A stretch of 64,000 nt of DNA from Sphingomonas desiccabilis (lineage in GTDB: Bacteria; Pseudomonadota; Alphaproteobacteria; Sphingomonadales; Sphingomonadaceae). Below the pieces are notes generated by a model. It saw only the letters and a list, made by a program, of their open reading frames with translations. It was not told the DNA's origin and did no database searches. This document shows positions 40,759-50,609 of the stretch, piece by piece; positions within the stretch are counted from its first letter, which is position 1; the number at the start of each line of letters is the position of its first letter. The DNA lies in contig NZ_SDPT01000002.1 in the NCBI RefSeq assembly GCF_004135605.1, positions 124,001-188,000 on the forward strand. The letters run 5' to 3'. The position numbers were made by a program, and so were the translations under genes.

Positions 40759-43269
40759 ATGAGTGCCGCTTTCGATCCCGCGACCGCCCGCCCAGAACCC
40801 GCGCCCGAGGGCCGGCGCGCCCGTTTCCGCCGCATCCGGCGCCGCTGGTGGTTCCGCCTGCTCGCCTGGGCCGCGCTGCTTGCGGGCCTGGCGATGGTGG
40901 TGATCTGGTTCTTCCTGATCCGCACGCTGCCGTCGGTGGAGGCGCTGCGCAGCTACGAGCCGCCGCTGCCCACCAACGTGCGCGGGATCGAGGGAACGCC
41001 GATCCACAGCTATGCCCGCGAGCGCCGGGTCGAGCTGTCCTATGCCGAATATCCGCCGCTGCTGGTCAAGGCGTTCCTGGCCGCGGAGGACCGCACCTTC
41101 TTCGAGCACCACGGCGTCGACTACCCCGGCATCGCCAGCGCCATCCTGACCAACCTGCGCAACGACGGCCGCCCGATCGGCGCCTCGACCATCACCCAGC
41201 AGGTCGCCAAGAACCTGCTGCTGAGCAACGAGGTGAGCTACGTCCGCAAGGCGAAGGAGGCGTTCCTCGCCTATCGCATCGAGGACGTGCTGACCAAGCA
41301 GCAGATCCTGGAGCTCTACCTCAACCAGATCGCGCTCGGCCGGAACGCGTTCGGCGTCGAGGCGGCGAGCCACGCGTATTTCGACAAGGACCTGGAGCAG
41401 CTGTCGCTCGCGCAGATGGCCTATCTGGCGATCCTGCCCAAGGGGCCGTCCAACTACACGCCCGAGCGCGGCTATGATCGCGCGATCGCACGGCGCAACT
41501 GGGTGCTGGGCGAGATGCAGCGCAACGGCTTCATCACCCAGGCGCAGCATGACGGGGCCGTCGCCCAGCCGCTCGGCACCACGCCCCGCCAGACGCCGCG
41601 GTTCGAACGCGTCGGCGGCTATTTCATCGAGGAGGTGCGCCGCCAGCTGCTCGGCCGCTTCGGCGAGAACGACAAGGACGGGCCGCACAGCGTCTATGCG
41701 GGCGGCCTGTGGGTGCGCACCTCGCTCGACCCGCGGCTGCAGGGCTTTGCCCAGGACGCGCTGCGGCGCGGGCTGATCCGCTACGAATCGGGGCGTGGCT
41801 GGTCCGGGCCGGTGCGCCAAGTCGAGATCGACGGCGACCGCTGGCAGCAGGCGCTGCTCAACACCAACATCGGGCTGGACTATAGCGACTGGCGCGCCGG
41901 CATCGTCGTGTCGCGCGACAGCGGTTCGGCCGTGATCGGCTTTGCCGACGGCAGCACGGGGACGCTGCCGCGCTCGGCCGCGCAGATGCCGGTGCGGGGC
42001 ACGGGCGGCGCTGCCTTTGGCGCGCTCAAGGCCGGCGACATCATCGCGGTGGCGCCCGAGGGCGGCCATTTCGCGCTCCGCTCGGTTCCGCGCGTTTCGG
42101 GCGGCATGGTGGTCGAGGAGCCGCGTACCGGGCGCATCCTGGCAATGCAGGGCGGGTTCGATTCGCGGCTGCAGGCGTTCAACCGCGCGACCCAGGCCAA
42201 GCGCCAGCCGGGATCGACCATCAAGCCGATCGTCTATTCGGCCGCGCTGGAAAAGGGCATGACCCCGGCGACCATCATCGCCGACGCGCCCTATTGCGTG
42301 GATCAGGGCGGGCGGCTGGGCACCAAGTGCTTCCGCAACTTCTCCGGCTCCTATGCCGGCCCGCACACCATGCGCTGGGGCATCGAGCAGTCGCGCAACC
42401 TGATGACGGTCCGCGCGGCGGCGGCGACGGGCATGAAGAACGTCACCGACCTGATCCAGCGGCTGGGGGTGAGCGAGGGGCGCTATCCGTCCTATCTCTC
42501 CTATGCGCTGGGCGCGGGCGAGACGACGGTCGCGCGGATGGTCAACGCCTATTCGATCCTGGTGAACCATGGCCGCGCGCTGAAGCCGAGCGTCATCGAC
42601 TTCGTCCAGGACCGCCACGGCAAAGTGATCTGGCCGCAGGACTGGCGCGCGTGCGACCGCTGCAACGCGCGCGACTGGGACGGCAAGGCGATGCCGCGGC
42701 CGGTGATCCGATCGCGCCAGCTGCTCGACCCGCTCACCGCCTACCAGATGGTCCACATCACCGAGGGCGTCGTCCAGCGCGGCACCGCCGTCACGCTCCG
42801 CGACCTCGACCGGCCGATGATGGGCAAGACCGGCACCAACAACGGGCCGACCGACGTGTGGTTCGTGGGCGGCACGCCGCAGATGATCGGCGGCCTCTAC
42901 ATCGGCTATGACACGCCCCGGAACCTGGGCGGCTATGCGCAGGGCGGCACGCTCGCGGCGCCGATCTTCAAGGCGTTCGCGCTCAAGGCGTTCGAGGGCA
43001 TGGAGAAGCTGCCGTTCACCGCACCCGCGGGCATCCGCATGGTGCGCGTCGACCGGGGGAGCGGCAAGCCGGTCTACGGCGCCTGGCCGACGACGGATCC
43101 AAAGGCATCGGTGATCTGGGAAGCCTTCAAGCCGGAGAGCGAACCGCGCCGCCGCGCGCGCCGTTCGCGCGAGGGCGAAGAGGCGGCACCGGTCCAGAAG
43201 GCCGCCCCGCGCGCGCAGACGGCCCCGCAGGACAGCGATTTCTTGCAAAGGGAGGGCGGCATTTACTAG
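40759..43269 (+). CDS. mrcA: Penicillin-binding protein 1A
   Basis: A bifunctional class A PBP that polymerises and cross-links peptidoglycan. The 836-residue protein has an N-terminal membrane anchor (about 33-55), the glycosyltransferase domain with catalytic E110 (AAEDRTFFEHHGVDYPG), an insert (about 290-440) of the PBP1A type, and the transpeptidase domain with S486-T-I-K489, a later SRN motif (IEQSRNLM) and KTGT (MGKTGTNNG). The C-terminal tail is Arg- and Ala-rich. It follows the amidase by 81 bases. Confidence 0.96.
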   Translation: MSAAFDPATARPEPAPEGRRARFRRIRRRWWFRLLAWAALLAGLAMVVIWFFLIRTLPSVEALRSYEPPLPTNVRGIEGTPIHSYARERRVELSYAEYPPLLVKAFLAAEDRTFFEHHGVDYPGIASAILTNLRNDGRPIGASTITQQVAKNLLLSNEVSYVRKAKEAFLAYRIEDVLTKQQILELYLNQIALGRNAFGVEAASHAYFDKDLEQLSLAQMAYLAILPKGPSNYTPERGYDRAIARRNWVLGEMQRNGFITQAQHDGAVAQPLGTTPRQTPRFERVGGYFIEEVRRQLLGRFGENDKDGPHSVYAGGLWVRTSLDPRLQGFAQDALRRGLIRYESGRGWSGPVRQVEIDGDRWQQALLNTNIGLDYSDWRAGIVVSRDSGSAVIGFADGSTGTLPRSAAQMPVRGTGGAAFGALKAGDIIAVAPEGGHFALRSVPRVSGGMVVEEPRTGRILAMQGGFDSRLQAFNRATQAKRQPGSTIKPIVYSAALEKGMTPATIIADAPYCVDQGGRLGTKCFRNFSGSYAGPHTMRWGIEQSRNLMTVRAAAATGMKNVTDLIQRLGVSEGRYPSYLSYALGAGETTVARMVNAYSILVNHGRALKPSVIDFVQDRHGKVIWPQDWRACDRCNARDWDGKAMPRPVIRSRQLLDPLTAYQMVHITEGVVQRGTAVTLRDLDRPMMGKTGTNNGPTDVWFVGGTPQMIGGLYIGYDTPRNLGGYAQGGTLAAPIFKAFALKAFEGMEKLPFTAPAGIRMVRVDRGSGKPVYGAWPTTDPKASVIWEAFKPESEPRRRARRSREGEEAAPVQKAAPRAQTAPQDSDFLQREGGIY

Positions 43270-43390
43270 GGGCGGGGATGACCATCCTGCCCGAGCCGGC
43301 AGTTCCTTTCTGACGATACATTGAAGCGCCGCCCTTGCGGCCCGAGATTCCCGGGTTCATCCGGGGTCTTCGAAGGTGGAGAGAATTTCG

Positions 43391-44518
43391 ATGCGCGCCG
43401 AAGCGCAAGCCCATGTCGACAAGATCAACGACGCGCTGGCGCTCTTGCGCCGCTTCCTCGACTGGGACCGCGCGCTGCGCCGCCTCGACGAGCTGAACGC
43501 GCGCGTCGAGGACCAGAGCCTGTGGAACGACCCCAAGGCCGCGCAGGAAGTGATGCGCGAGCGCCGCCGGCTGGACGAGGCGATCACCGCGACCCGCGCG
43601 ATCGAGGCGGAACTGTCCGACACGGTCGAGCTGATCGAGATGGCGGATGCCGAGGGCGACGCCGAGATGGCGGACGAGGGCACGCAGAGCCTGGCCCAGC
43701 TGGCGGAACGCGCCGAGCAGGACAAGGTGAAGGCGCTGCTGTCCGGCGAGGCCGACGCCAACGACACCTATATCGAGATCAACTCGGGCGCCGGCGGTAC
43801 CGAGAGCCAGGACTGGGCGGGCATGCTGCAGCGCATGTACACGCGCTGGGCCGAGCGGCGCGGCATGAAGGTCGAGCTGATCGACTATCATGCCGGCGAG
43901 CAGGCGGGCATCAAGTCGGCGACGCTGCTGGTCAAGGGCGAGAACGCCTATGGCTATGCCAAGACCGAGAGCGGCGTGCACCGGCTGGTGCGCATCAGCC
44001 CGTACGACAGCGCGGCGCGGCGCCACACGAGCTTTTCGAGCGTGTGGGTCTATCCGGTGATCGACGACAACATCGACATCGAGATCAACGAGAGCGAGCT
44101 GCGCATCGACACGTACCGCGCGTCGGGCGCGGGCGGGCAGCACATCAACACGACCGATTCGGCGGTGCGCATCACCCACCTGCCGACCGGGATCGTGGTG
44201 CAGTGCCAGAACCAGCGTTCGCAGCACAAGAACAAGGCCGAGGCGTACAACCAGCTGCGCGCGCGTCTGTACGAGCGGGAGCTGGCCGAGCGCGAGGCGG
44301 CGGCCAACGCGCAGAACGCCACCAAGACCGACATCGGCTGGGGCCACCAGATCCGCTCCTACGTCCTCCAGCCGTACCAGCTGGTCAAGGACCTGCGCAC
44401 GGGCGTGACCTCAACCGCGCCGGGCGACGTGCTCGACGGTGCACTCGATCCGTTCATGGCGGCGGCGCTGTCGCAGCGCGTGACCGGCGAGACGGTCGAG
44501 GTGGAGGACGTCGACTGA
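43391..44518 (+). CDS. prfB: Peptide chain release factor 2
   Basis: RF2 releases proteins at UGA and UAA. The 375-residue protein is complete with GGQ at 248-250 ([15 protein letters not shown]). The stop-recognition motif is S203-P-Y, where E. coli RF2 has SPF. The whole protein lies in one frame, so there is no programmed +1 frameshift or in-frame UGA of the E. coli type. ATG at 43391 has GGAGAG seven bases before it; a GTG at 43376 is less likely. Confidence 0.96.
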   Translation: MRAEAQAHVDKINDALALLRRFLDWDRALRRLDELNARVEDQSLWNDPKAAQEVMRERRRLDEAITATRAIEAELSDTVELIEMADAEGDAEMADEGTQSLAQLAERAEQDKVKALLSGEADANDTYIEINSGAGGTESQDWAGMLQRMYTRWAERRGMKVELIDYHAGEQAGIKSATLLVKGENAYGYAKTESGVHRLVRISPYDSAARRHTSFSSVWVYPVIDDNIDIEINESELRIDTYRASGAGGQHINTTDSAVRITHLPTGIVVQCQNQRSQHKNKAEAYNQLRARLYERELAEREAAANAQNATKTDIGWGHQIRSYVLQPYQLVKDLRTGVTSTAPGDVLDGALDPFMAAALSQRVTGETVEVEDVD

Positions 44519-44520
44519 AC

Positions 44521-45321
44521 GTGGGGCGGGTCCTGCCTGGGCTGGATAGGCGCCGCGCGGCGTTGGCCGGGGGGGCGGCGATGGCGGCGTGCGCCCTGTT
44601 GCTGGGCGCCTGCGACGCGACCGAGCCCAAGCTGCCCGAGCGCAAGTCCGAGGCGAAGGCATCCGACTTCCCGGCGGCCGACCGGCCGGTCGCGACCATC
44701 GTGTCGGCGCGCTGGTCGACCGAGGAAGCGCGCGACCGGCTGAACGAGGCCGAGGAAGTGATGGACGGCGCCGGCATCGCCAAGGGGATGACGGTCGCCG
44801 ACATCGGCGCGGGCGAGGGCTATTACACGATCCGCCTGGCCCAGCGCGTCGGCCCTGACGGCCGGGTGCTGGCCGAGGACATCGTGCCGGAGGTGCGCGA
44901 CGCGCTCGCCCAGCGCGTCGCGCGCGAGCGGCTCGACAGCGTCAGCGTACGGCTGGGCAAGGCAGACGACCCGCGGCTGCCCGAGGCGAGCTTCGACCGG
45001 GTGCTGATGGTGCACATGTACCATGAGATCGCCGAGCCCTACGCGTTCCTGTGGCACCTGCGGCCGTCGCTGCGGCCGGACGGCCTTGTCGTGGTGGTGG
45101 ACGCCAACCGTGCGACGCAGAATCACGGCACGCCGCCGGCGCTGTTGCGCTGCGAGTTCGAGGCGGTCGGCTATCGCCAGGTGGCGATGCGGCCGATGCC
45201 GTCCGCGGGCGGCTATCTCGCGACCTTCCAGGCGGTGGGGCCGCGGCCTGAGCCCAGCGCGATCCGCCCGTGCCGGCTGAACCCGCAGGCGGGCCCGGCG
45301 TCGGCACCCAAGGCTGACTAG
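44521..45321 (+). CDS. Exported lipoprotein with SAM-methyltransferase fold
   Basis: A 266-residue protein: GTG start three bases after prfB, a signal with DRRRAALAGGAAMAACALLL and lipobox LLGAC, then a class I methyltransferase domain with VADIGAGEGYYTIRLAQRVG (SAM glycine motif) and FDRVLMVHMYHEIAEPYAFL. SAM is not known in the periplasm, so export of an active methyltransferase would be strange. Related exported predicted methyltransferases are known in proteobacteria, without a firm function. The tail is Pro- and Ala-rich. Confidence 0.85.
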   Translation: MGRVLPGLDRRRAALAGGAAMAACALLLGACDATEPKLPERKSEAKASDFPAADRPVATIVSARWSTEEARDRLNEAEEVMDGAGIAKGMTVADIGAGEGYYTIRLAQRVGPDGRVLAEDIVPEVRDALAQRVARERLDSVSVRLGKADDPRLPEASFDRVLMVHMYHEIAEPYAFLWHLRPSLRPDGLVVVVDANRATQNHGTPPALLRCEFEAVGYRQVAMRPMPSAGGYLATFQAVGPRPEPSAIRPCRLNPQAGPASAPKAD

Positions 45322-45360
45322 CGGCTTCCTCTGCGCGCGCGCAGCCGCTACCCCGGCGGC

Positions 45361-46155
45361 ATGCAGCAATATCTAGACCTGATGCAGCGCGCGCTCGACA
45401 CGGGCGTGGAGACGATGGACCGCACCGGCGTGGGCACCCGTTCGGTGTTCGGCCACCAGATGCGCTTCGACCTTTCGGCGGGCTTCCCGGTGCTCACCAC
45501 CAAGAAGCTGCACCTGCGCTCGATCATCGTGGAACTGCTGTGGTTCCTGCGCGGCGACACCAATGTCCGCTGGCTGCAGGAGCGCAAGGTGCGCATCTGG
45601 GACGAGTGGGCCGACGAGTCGGGCGACCTCGGCCCCGTCTATGGCAAGCAGTGGCGCGACTGGGAGACGGCCGACGGGCGTCACCTGGACCAGATCGCCG
45701 AGCTGATCGCGACGCTGAAAAGTAACCCGGCGTCGCGGCGGATGGTGGTCTCCGCCTGGAACCCCGGGGACCTGCCGGCGATGGCGCTGGCGCCCTGCCA
45801 CTGCCTGTTCCAGTGCCATGTCGCCAACGGCAAGCTGTCGCTGCAGCTCTACCAGCGCTCGGCCGACATCTTCCTGGGCGTGCCGTTCAACATCGCGAGC
45901 TATGCGCTGCTGACGCACATCCTGGCCGAGCAGTGCGGGCTGGAGGTGGGCGAGTTCGTGTGGACGGGCGGGGACTGCCACCTGTACCTCAACCACCTGG
46001 ACCAGGCGCGCGCGCAGCTGTCGCGCACGCCGACGGCGCTGCCGCGGCTGGAGATCCTGCGCCGGCCGGACGGCATCGACGGCTATGAACTGGAGGACTT
46101 CGTGCTCCACGATTACGCCGCGCAGCCGCATATCGCAGCACCGGTGGCGGTATGA
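45361..46155 (+). CDS. thyA: Thymidylate synthase
   Basis: ThyA makes dTMP from dUMP using methylene-tetrahydrofolate, yielding dihydrofolate. The 264-residue protein has the nucleophile C146 ([10 protein letters not shown]) at the same position as in E. coli, plus [20 protein letters not shown] and [20 protein letters not shown]. It overlaps folA by ATGA; DHFR recycles the dihydrofolate, so the pair works in sequence. Confidence 0.98.
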   Translation: MQQYLDLMQRALDTGVETMDRTGVGTRSVFGHQMRFDLSAGFPVLTTKKLHLRSIIVELLWFLRGDTNVRWLQERKVRIWDEWADESGDLGPVYGKQWRDWETADGRHLDQIAELIATLKSNPASRRMVVSAWNPGDLPAMALAPCHCLFQCHVANGKLSLQLYQRSADIFLGVPFNIASYALLTHILAEQCGLEVGEFVWTGGDCHLYLNHLDQARAQLSRTPTALPRLEILRRPDGIDGYELEDFVLHDYAAQPHIAAPVAV

Positions 46156-46619
46156 TCGTCTTCCACCTGGCGCGGGCCGACAATGGCGTGATCGGACGCG
46201 ACGGGCAGCTTCCCTGGCACCTGCCGGCCGATCTCAAGCGGTTCAAGGCGGGCACCATGGGCAAGCCGATGGTGATGGGCAGGAAGACGTTCGAGAGCTT
46301 TCCCAGTCCGCTGCCGGGACGGCGCCACATCGTGCTGACGCGCGACCGCGACTGGTCGGCCGCCGGCGCCGAGGTGGCGCACGATCCGGAGGCGGCGCTG
46401 GCGCTTGCCGGCGGCGGCGAGGTGGCGGTGATCGGCGGGGCGGAGGTGTTCGCGCTGTTCCTGCCGCAAGCGGACCGGATCGAGCTGACCGAGGTCCATG
46501 CCGCGCCGGAAGGGGATGCGGTGGTGCCGGCGTTCGAAGGCTGGCGCGAGGTGGCGCGGGAAGAATTTCCGGCCGAGGGCGAGCGGCCCGGGTACAGCTT
46601 CGTAACACTGGTGCGGTAG
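46152..46619 (+). CDS. folA: Dihydrofolate reductase
   Basis: FolA reduces dihydrofolate to tetrahydrofolate with NADPH. The 155-residue protein has [20 protein letters not shown] (active-site region), [20 protein letters not shown] and [13 protein letters not shown]. It starts inside the thyA stop. A family A palindrome follows its stop. Confidence 0.97.
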   Translation: MIVFHLARADNGVIGRDGQLPWHLPADLKRFKAGTMGKPMVMGRKTFESFPSPLPGRRHIVLTRDRDWSAAGAEVAHDPEAALALAGGGEVAVIGGAEVFALFLPQADRIELTEVHAAPEGDAVVPAFEGWREVAREEFPAEGERPGYSFVTLVR

Positions 46620-46646
46620 CCAGGCCGCGAACGGTAGCGCGGGGTA

Positions 46647-46676
46647 CCCTGGGCTCCTGCCTGCGCAGGAGCACGG
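46647..46676. repeat. Family A extragenic palindrome
   Basis: CCCTGGG, CTCCTGCCTGCGCAGGAG, CACGG, identical in its core to the copy at 7844. It lies in the folA-ribF gap (128 bases) on the same strand as the operon. Confidence 0.85.
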
Positions 46677-46747
46677 CAGCCCCGGAGCGCGGCCTGCGGT
46701 GACGCGCATGGTTTGCCTGCGCGCCGGCTTTCCCTATAGCGCGGGGC

Positions 46748-47686
46748 ATGGAGCGGCTGGACGGTAGCTCGGCGGTCGCCGCAGGGTTGCGCGGCGGGAT
46801 CGTCGCGCTCGGCAATTTCGATGGTTTCCATCTCGGGCACCAGGCGGTGGTGCGCCGGGCTGTGACGCGCGCCCATGCCGAGGGCCGGCCGGCGATCGTC
46901 GCCACCTTCGACCCGCACCCGATTCGCCACTTCCGGCCCGACGCCGCGCCGTTCCGGCTGACGACGCTCGACCAGCGCGAGCGGCTGTTCGCCGAAGCCG
47001 GCGCCGATGCGATGCTGGTGTTCCGGTTCGATGCCGCGCTCGCGAGCCTTTCGGCCGCAGCGTTCGTCGAGGAGCGGCTGCGGGGGCTGGCGGGGATCGG
47101 CGGCGTGGTGACGGGGGCCGACTTCACCTTCGGCAAGGGACGCGACGGCAATGTCGCGGTGCTGGCGGCGCTGGGCGCGGCGCAGGGCTTTTCGGTCGAC
47201 ACGGTGGCGCCGGTCGAGGACGGCGGCGAGCCGGTCTCTTCCAGCCGCATCCGCGCGCTGCTGGAGGGGGGCAAGCCGGCGGAGGCCGCGGCGCTGCTGA
47301 CCCGCCCGTTCGCGATCCAGGGCGTGGTGGAGCCGGGTGCTCGGCTGGGGCGCGAGCTGGGCTTCCCGACCGCGAACCTGGCGCTCGGCACCTATCTGCG
47401 GCCGGCCTATGGCATCTATGCGGTGCGCGGGCGGCTGCCGGAGGGGCGCGTGCTCGACGGCGTCGCCAACCTGGGCATCCGGCCGATGATCGAGCCGCCG
47501 CTGGAGCTGCTCGAGCCGCATTTCTTCGACTTCTCCGGAGACTTGTACGGGCAGCGGATCGAGGTCGACCTGATCGGGTATCTGCGGCCGGAGTGGCGGT
47601 TCGACGGGCTCGACCCGCTGAAGGCGCAGATCGCGCGCGATTGCGAGGACGCGCGGGCGGTGTTGGCGGGGAAGCTGCGCACCTAG
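46748..47686 (+). CDS. ribF: Bifunctional riboflavin kinase / FMN adenylyltransferase
   Basis: RibF makes FMN and then FAD. The 312-residue protein has an N-terminal adenylyltransferase domain (GNFDGFHLGHQAVVRRAV, TFDPHPIRHFRPD) and a C-terminal kinase domain (GVVEPGARLGRELGFPTANL, GIYAVRG, LEPHFFDFSGDLYGQ). Full length and normal. It is convergent with hemA across a pair of facing palindromes. Confidence 0.97.
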   Translation: MERLDGSSAVAAGLRGGIVALGNFDGFHLGHQAVVRRAVTRAHAEGRPAIVATFDPHPIRHFRPDAAPFRLTTLDQRERLFAEAGADAMLVFRFDAALASLSAAAFVEERLRGLAGIGGVVTGADFTFGKGRDGNVAVLAALGAAQGFSVDTVAPVEDGGEPVSSSRIRALLEGGKPAEAAALLTRPFAIQGVVEPGARLGRELGFPTANLALGTYLRPAYGIYAVRGRLPEGRVLDGVANLGIRPMIEPPLELLEPHFFDFSGDLYGQRIEVDLIGYLRPEWRFDGLDPLKAQIARDCEDARAVLAGKLRT

Positions 47687-47692
47687 CGCGAG

Positions 47693-47774
47693 CCGTGCTC
47701 CTGCGCAGGCAGGAGCCAAGAGTTATCCGACGTTGCGCTTTGTTGCCCTGGGCTCCTGCCTGCGCAGGAGCACG
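47693..47774. repeat. Facing pair of family A palindromes
   Basis: An inverted copy (CCGTGCTCCTGCGCAGGCAG continuing GAGCC, 47693-47719) faces a direct copy (47746-47774) in the 94-base gap between the convergent ribF and hemA genes. The arrangement resembles a BIME of enterobacteria and could terminate both transcripts. Confidence 0.85.
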
Positions 47775-47780
47775 CAGCCT

Positions 47781-49034
47781 TCAGGCCGCGCGGCGCATTT
47801 CCAGGCGGCCCCAGATCTCGACCAGCGCATCGGTGAGCTCGCGCATCATTGCCTCGTCATGGGCGGGCCCGGGGGTGAAGCGGAGGCGCTCGGTGCCGCG
47901 CGGCACGGTCGGGAAGTTGATCGGCTGCACGTAGACGCCGTATTCGGCGAGCAGGATGTCGCTGACCCGCTTGGCCTTGACCGGATCGCCGACCATCAGC
48001 GGCACGATATGGGTGGTCGAGTCCATCACCGGCAGGCCGGCGTCGCGGAACATCGCCTTGAGCTGGGCAGCGGCGGCCTGCTGCCCCTCGCGCTCCTCCG
48101 AGGAGGCCTTGAGGTGGCGGACGCTGGCAAGCGCGCCTGCGACCAGCACCGGCGACAGCGAGGTGGTGAAGATGAAGCCGGGCGCATAGCTGCGGATCAC
48201 GTCGATGATCGTGCGATCGGCGGCGATATAGCCGCCCATCACGCCGAACGCCTTGCCCAGCGTGCCCTCGATGATGTTGAGGCGATCGGCGACGCCATCC
48301 CGCTCCGAAATGCCGCCGCCGCGTGCGCCGTACATGCCGACGGCATGGACTTCGTCGAGATAGGTCAGCGCGTTGTACTTGTCGGCGAGGTCGCAGATCT
48401 CCGCGATCGGTGCGATGTCGGCGTCCATCGAATAGACGCTTTCGAACGCGATCAGCTTGGGCGCCTGCGGATCCGACTCGGCCAGCAGCTCCTCGAGGTG
48501 CTCCAGGTCGTTGTGGCGGAAGACGCGCTTCTCGCAGCCCGAGTTGCGGATGCCCGCGATCATCGAAGCGTGGTTGAGCTCGTCCGAAAAGATGATGCAG
48601 CCGGGCAGCACCTTGGCCAGCGTCGCCAGCGTCGCCTCGTTGGAGACATAGCCGCTGGTGAACAGCAGCGCGCCTTCCTTGCCGTGGAGGTCGGCGAGCT
48701 CGCTTTCGAGATCGATGTGATAATGGGTGTTGCCGCCGATGTTGCGGGTGCCGCCGGAGCCGGCGCCGACGTCGTGCAGCGCCTCTTCCATCGCGGCGAT
48801 CACCTTGGGGTGCTGCCCCATCGCCAGATAGTCGTTGGAGCACCAGACCGTGATCGGCTTGGGCCCGTTATGCCCGGCGAAGCAGCGCGCGTTGGGGAAC
48901 ATGCCCTTGTTGCGCAGAATGTCGATGAAGACGCGGTAGCGCCCTTCGGCATGGAGCCGATCAATCGCCTGGTTGAAGACGCGGCTGTAATCGACCGCGC
49001 GAACGATTTCGTCGCTGGACATGCCGGTCTGCAT
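47781..49034 (-). CDS. hemA: 5-Aminolevulinate synthase
   Basis: ALAS condenses glycine and succinyl-CoA to 5-aminolevulinate, the first haem step in alphaproteobacteria (Shemin route), tying haem supply to the TCA cycle. The 417-residue PLP enzyme has the lysine in [17 protein letters not shown], the glycine-rich [20 protein letters not shown] and [12 protein letters not shown]. The start at 49034 has no strong ribosome site; an ATG at 49022 (MSSDEIV) is equally possible. Confidence 0.96.
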   Translation of the reverse strand: MQTGMSSDEIVRAVDYSRVFNQAIDRLHAEGRYRVFIDILRNKGMFPNARCFAGHNGPKPITVWCSNDYLAMGQHPKVIAAMEEALHDVGAGSGGTRNIGGNTHYHIDLESELADLHGKEGALLFTSGYVSNEATLATLAKVLPGCIIFSDELNHASMIAGIRNSGCEKRVFRHNDLEHLEELLAESDPQAPKLIAFESVYSMDADIAPIAEICDLADKYNALTYLDEVHAVGMYGARGGGISERDGVADRLNIIEGTLGKAFGVMGGYIAADRTIIDVIRSYAPGFIFTTSLSPVLVAGALASVRHLKASSEEREGQQAAAAQLKAMFRDAGLPVMDSTTHIVPLMVGDPVKAKRVSDILLAEYGVYVQPINFPTVPRGTERLRFTPGPAHDEAMMRELTDALVEIWGRLEMRRAA

Positions 49035-49095
49035 AGCGGCAGGACCTTTGTCTTTCCACTGTCAAAGCCTCGTTCAGAGCGAATGCCCCGTTCGA

Positions 49096-49893
49096 TTACA
49101 GCAATTTGACCTGGGTCAAGCCGAGACGCGCCAGCGCGGGCCGCAGCAAGGCGATGGCGGGATCGGCGCCGGTGAATACTGCCGTGCCTTCACCCGCCAC
49201 ATCGGGCCAGTCGGCGCCGTCGAGCAGATGGGCGACCCGCCGCGCGATGCCCTCGCCGCCGTCGACGAACTGCACCGGGCGCCCGGCGGCCGCCTCCAGC
49301 CGGTCCGCGACCAGCGGGAAATGGGTGCAGGCGTTGACGATCACGTCGATCCGCTCGCCGTCGGGCTGGTCGAGCAGGCCCGCGAGCACGGCGCGATAGG
49401 CGTCGTCCTCCGCCTCCTCCCCGCGCAGCCGCGCCTCGGCAAGGGCGACCAGCGCGGCCGAGCCGTGGCGCAGGACGCGGCAGTCGGCGGCGAATCGCGT
49501 CGCCAGATCGTCGACATAGGGCTGGCGCACCGTCGCCTCGGTCCCGAGCACGCCGATGACGCGCGTGCGGCTCAACTCGGCCGCGGGCTTGATCGCCGGG
49601 ACGGTGCCGACCACCGGCAGGTCGAGCGCGGCCCGCACGGCCGGCAGCGCGATGGTGGAGGCGGTGTTGCAGGCGATCACGATCAGCCGGGGATGATAGC
49701 GCTCCGCCAGCCGCCCGAGCAGCGCGGGCACGCGCCCGGCGATCTCCGCCTCGCTGCGCGTGCCATACGGGTAGCCCGCCGAGTCCGCTGCATAGACGAT
49801 CGGCGCCTGGGGCAGCAGTCGCTGGGTGGGAGCGAGCACCGAAAGGCCGCCGACGCCGGAGTCGAAGAACAGGATCGGGCGGGAGTCGGGCAT
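49096..49893 (-). CDS. murI: Glutamate racemase
   Basis: MurI makes D-glutamate for peptidoglycan. The 265-residue protein has both catalytic cysteines, C75 (IVIACNTAST) and C189 (VIVNACTHFPL), and the N-terminal ILFFDSGVGGLSVL with ADSAGYPYGTRSEAE. The ATG at 49893 begins the family sequence; the long open frame upstream is a shadow. It is divergent from plsY. Confidence 0.97.
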   Translation of the reverse strand: MPDSRPILFFDSGVGGLSVLAPTQRLLPQAPIVYAADSAGYPYGTRSEAEIAGRVPALLGRLAERYHPRLIVIACNTASTIALPAVRAALDLPVVGTVPAIKPAAELSRTRVIGVLGTEATVRQPYVDDLATRFAADCRVLRHGSAALVALAEARLRGEEAEDDAYRAVLAGLLDQPDGERIDVIVNACTHFPLVADRLEAAAGRPVQFVDGGEGIARRVAHLLDGADWPDVAGEGTAVFTGADPAIALLRPALARLGLTQVKLL

Positions 49894-50000
49894 GCGGGGC
49901 AGATCCTTGCGCGCGGAGAGACGTTCCCGCTTTGATCGAGGTTGTTGCGCCCCGATACCGAAACGCCTAGCGTCGGGGCAACAGGGGTTCGAAATCAGTC

Positions 50001-50609
50001 TTGCCAACCGACTTCTCATCGGCGCCGGCGCTTTGCGCAATGTTGCTCGGGTATCTGCTGGGCGCGATTCCGTTCGGGCTGCTGCTCGCGCGGTGGTTCG
50101 GCGCGGGCGACCTGCGGGCGATCGGATCGGGCAACATCGGCGCGACCAACGTGCTTCGCACCGGGCGCAAGGGGCTGGCCGCGGCGACGCTGCTGCTGGA
50201 CGCGGCCAAGGGCACGCTTGCGGTGGTGCTGGCGGAATGGCTGTTCCCCGGCCATGGCCCGTTCGCGGCGGCGGCTGCGTTCCTGGGCCATTGCTATCCC
50301 GTGTGGCTCGGCTTTCGCGGCGGCAAGGGGGTCGCCACGATGCTGGGCGTGGTGCTGGCGCTCCACTGGCCGAGCGCGCTGGTCTTCGCGGTCGTCTGGC
50401 TGGGGCTGCTTGCGCTGCTGCGCATCTCCTCGGTGGCGGGCATGACCGCCTGCATCTCCGCGCCGGTGAGCGCGGCCTGGTTCGGGCAGTTCGACCTGGT
50501 CCTGCTGCTGCTGGGAATGGCCGCGGTCGCGTTGTGGAAGCATCGCGAGAACCTGGGGCGGCTGCTCGACGGCACCGAGCCCCGCGTCGGCAGCCGCAAG
50601 GGTGGCTGA
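50001..50609 (+). CDS. plsY: Glycerol-3-phosphate acyltransferase PlsY
   Basis: PlsY moves acyl groups from acyl-phosphate to glycerol-3-phosphate at the inner membrane, starting phospholipid synthesis. The 202-residue protein has about five helices and the conserved loops GSGNIGATNVLRTGRKG, GHCYPVWLGFRGGKGVATMLG and KHRENLGRLLDGTEPR. Start is a TTG at 50001; an ATG at 50040 would still keep the first helix. It overlaps dprA by eight bases. Confidence 0.95.
   Translation: MPTDFSSAPALCAMLLGYLLGAIPFGLLLARWFGAGDLRAIGSGNIGATNVLRTGRKGLAAATLLLDAAKGTLAVVLAEWLFPGHGPFAAAAAFLGHCYPVWLGFRGGKGVATMLGVVLALHWPSALVFAVVWLGLLALLRISSVAGMTACISAPVSAAWFGQFDLVLLLLGMAAVALWKHRENLGRLLDGTEPRVGSRKGG

Noticed and set aside
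40084..43248. A 1054-codon minus-strand frame across the amidase and mrcA genes
   Set aside because: The real genes are on the plus strand with full domain sets; the antisense product is low in hydrophobic core residues and rich in Arg, Ala, His and Asp.
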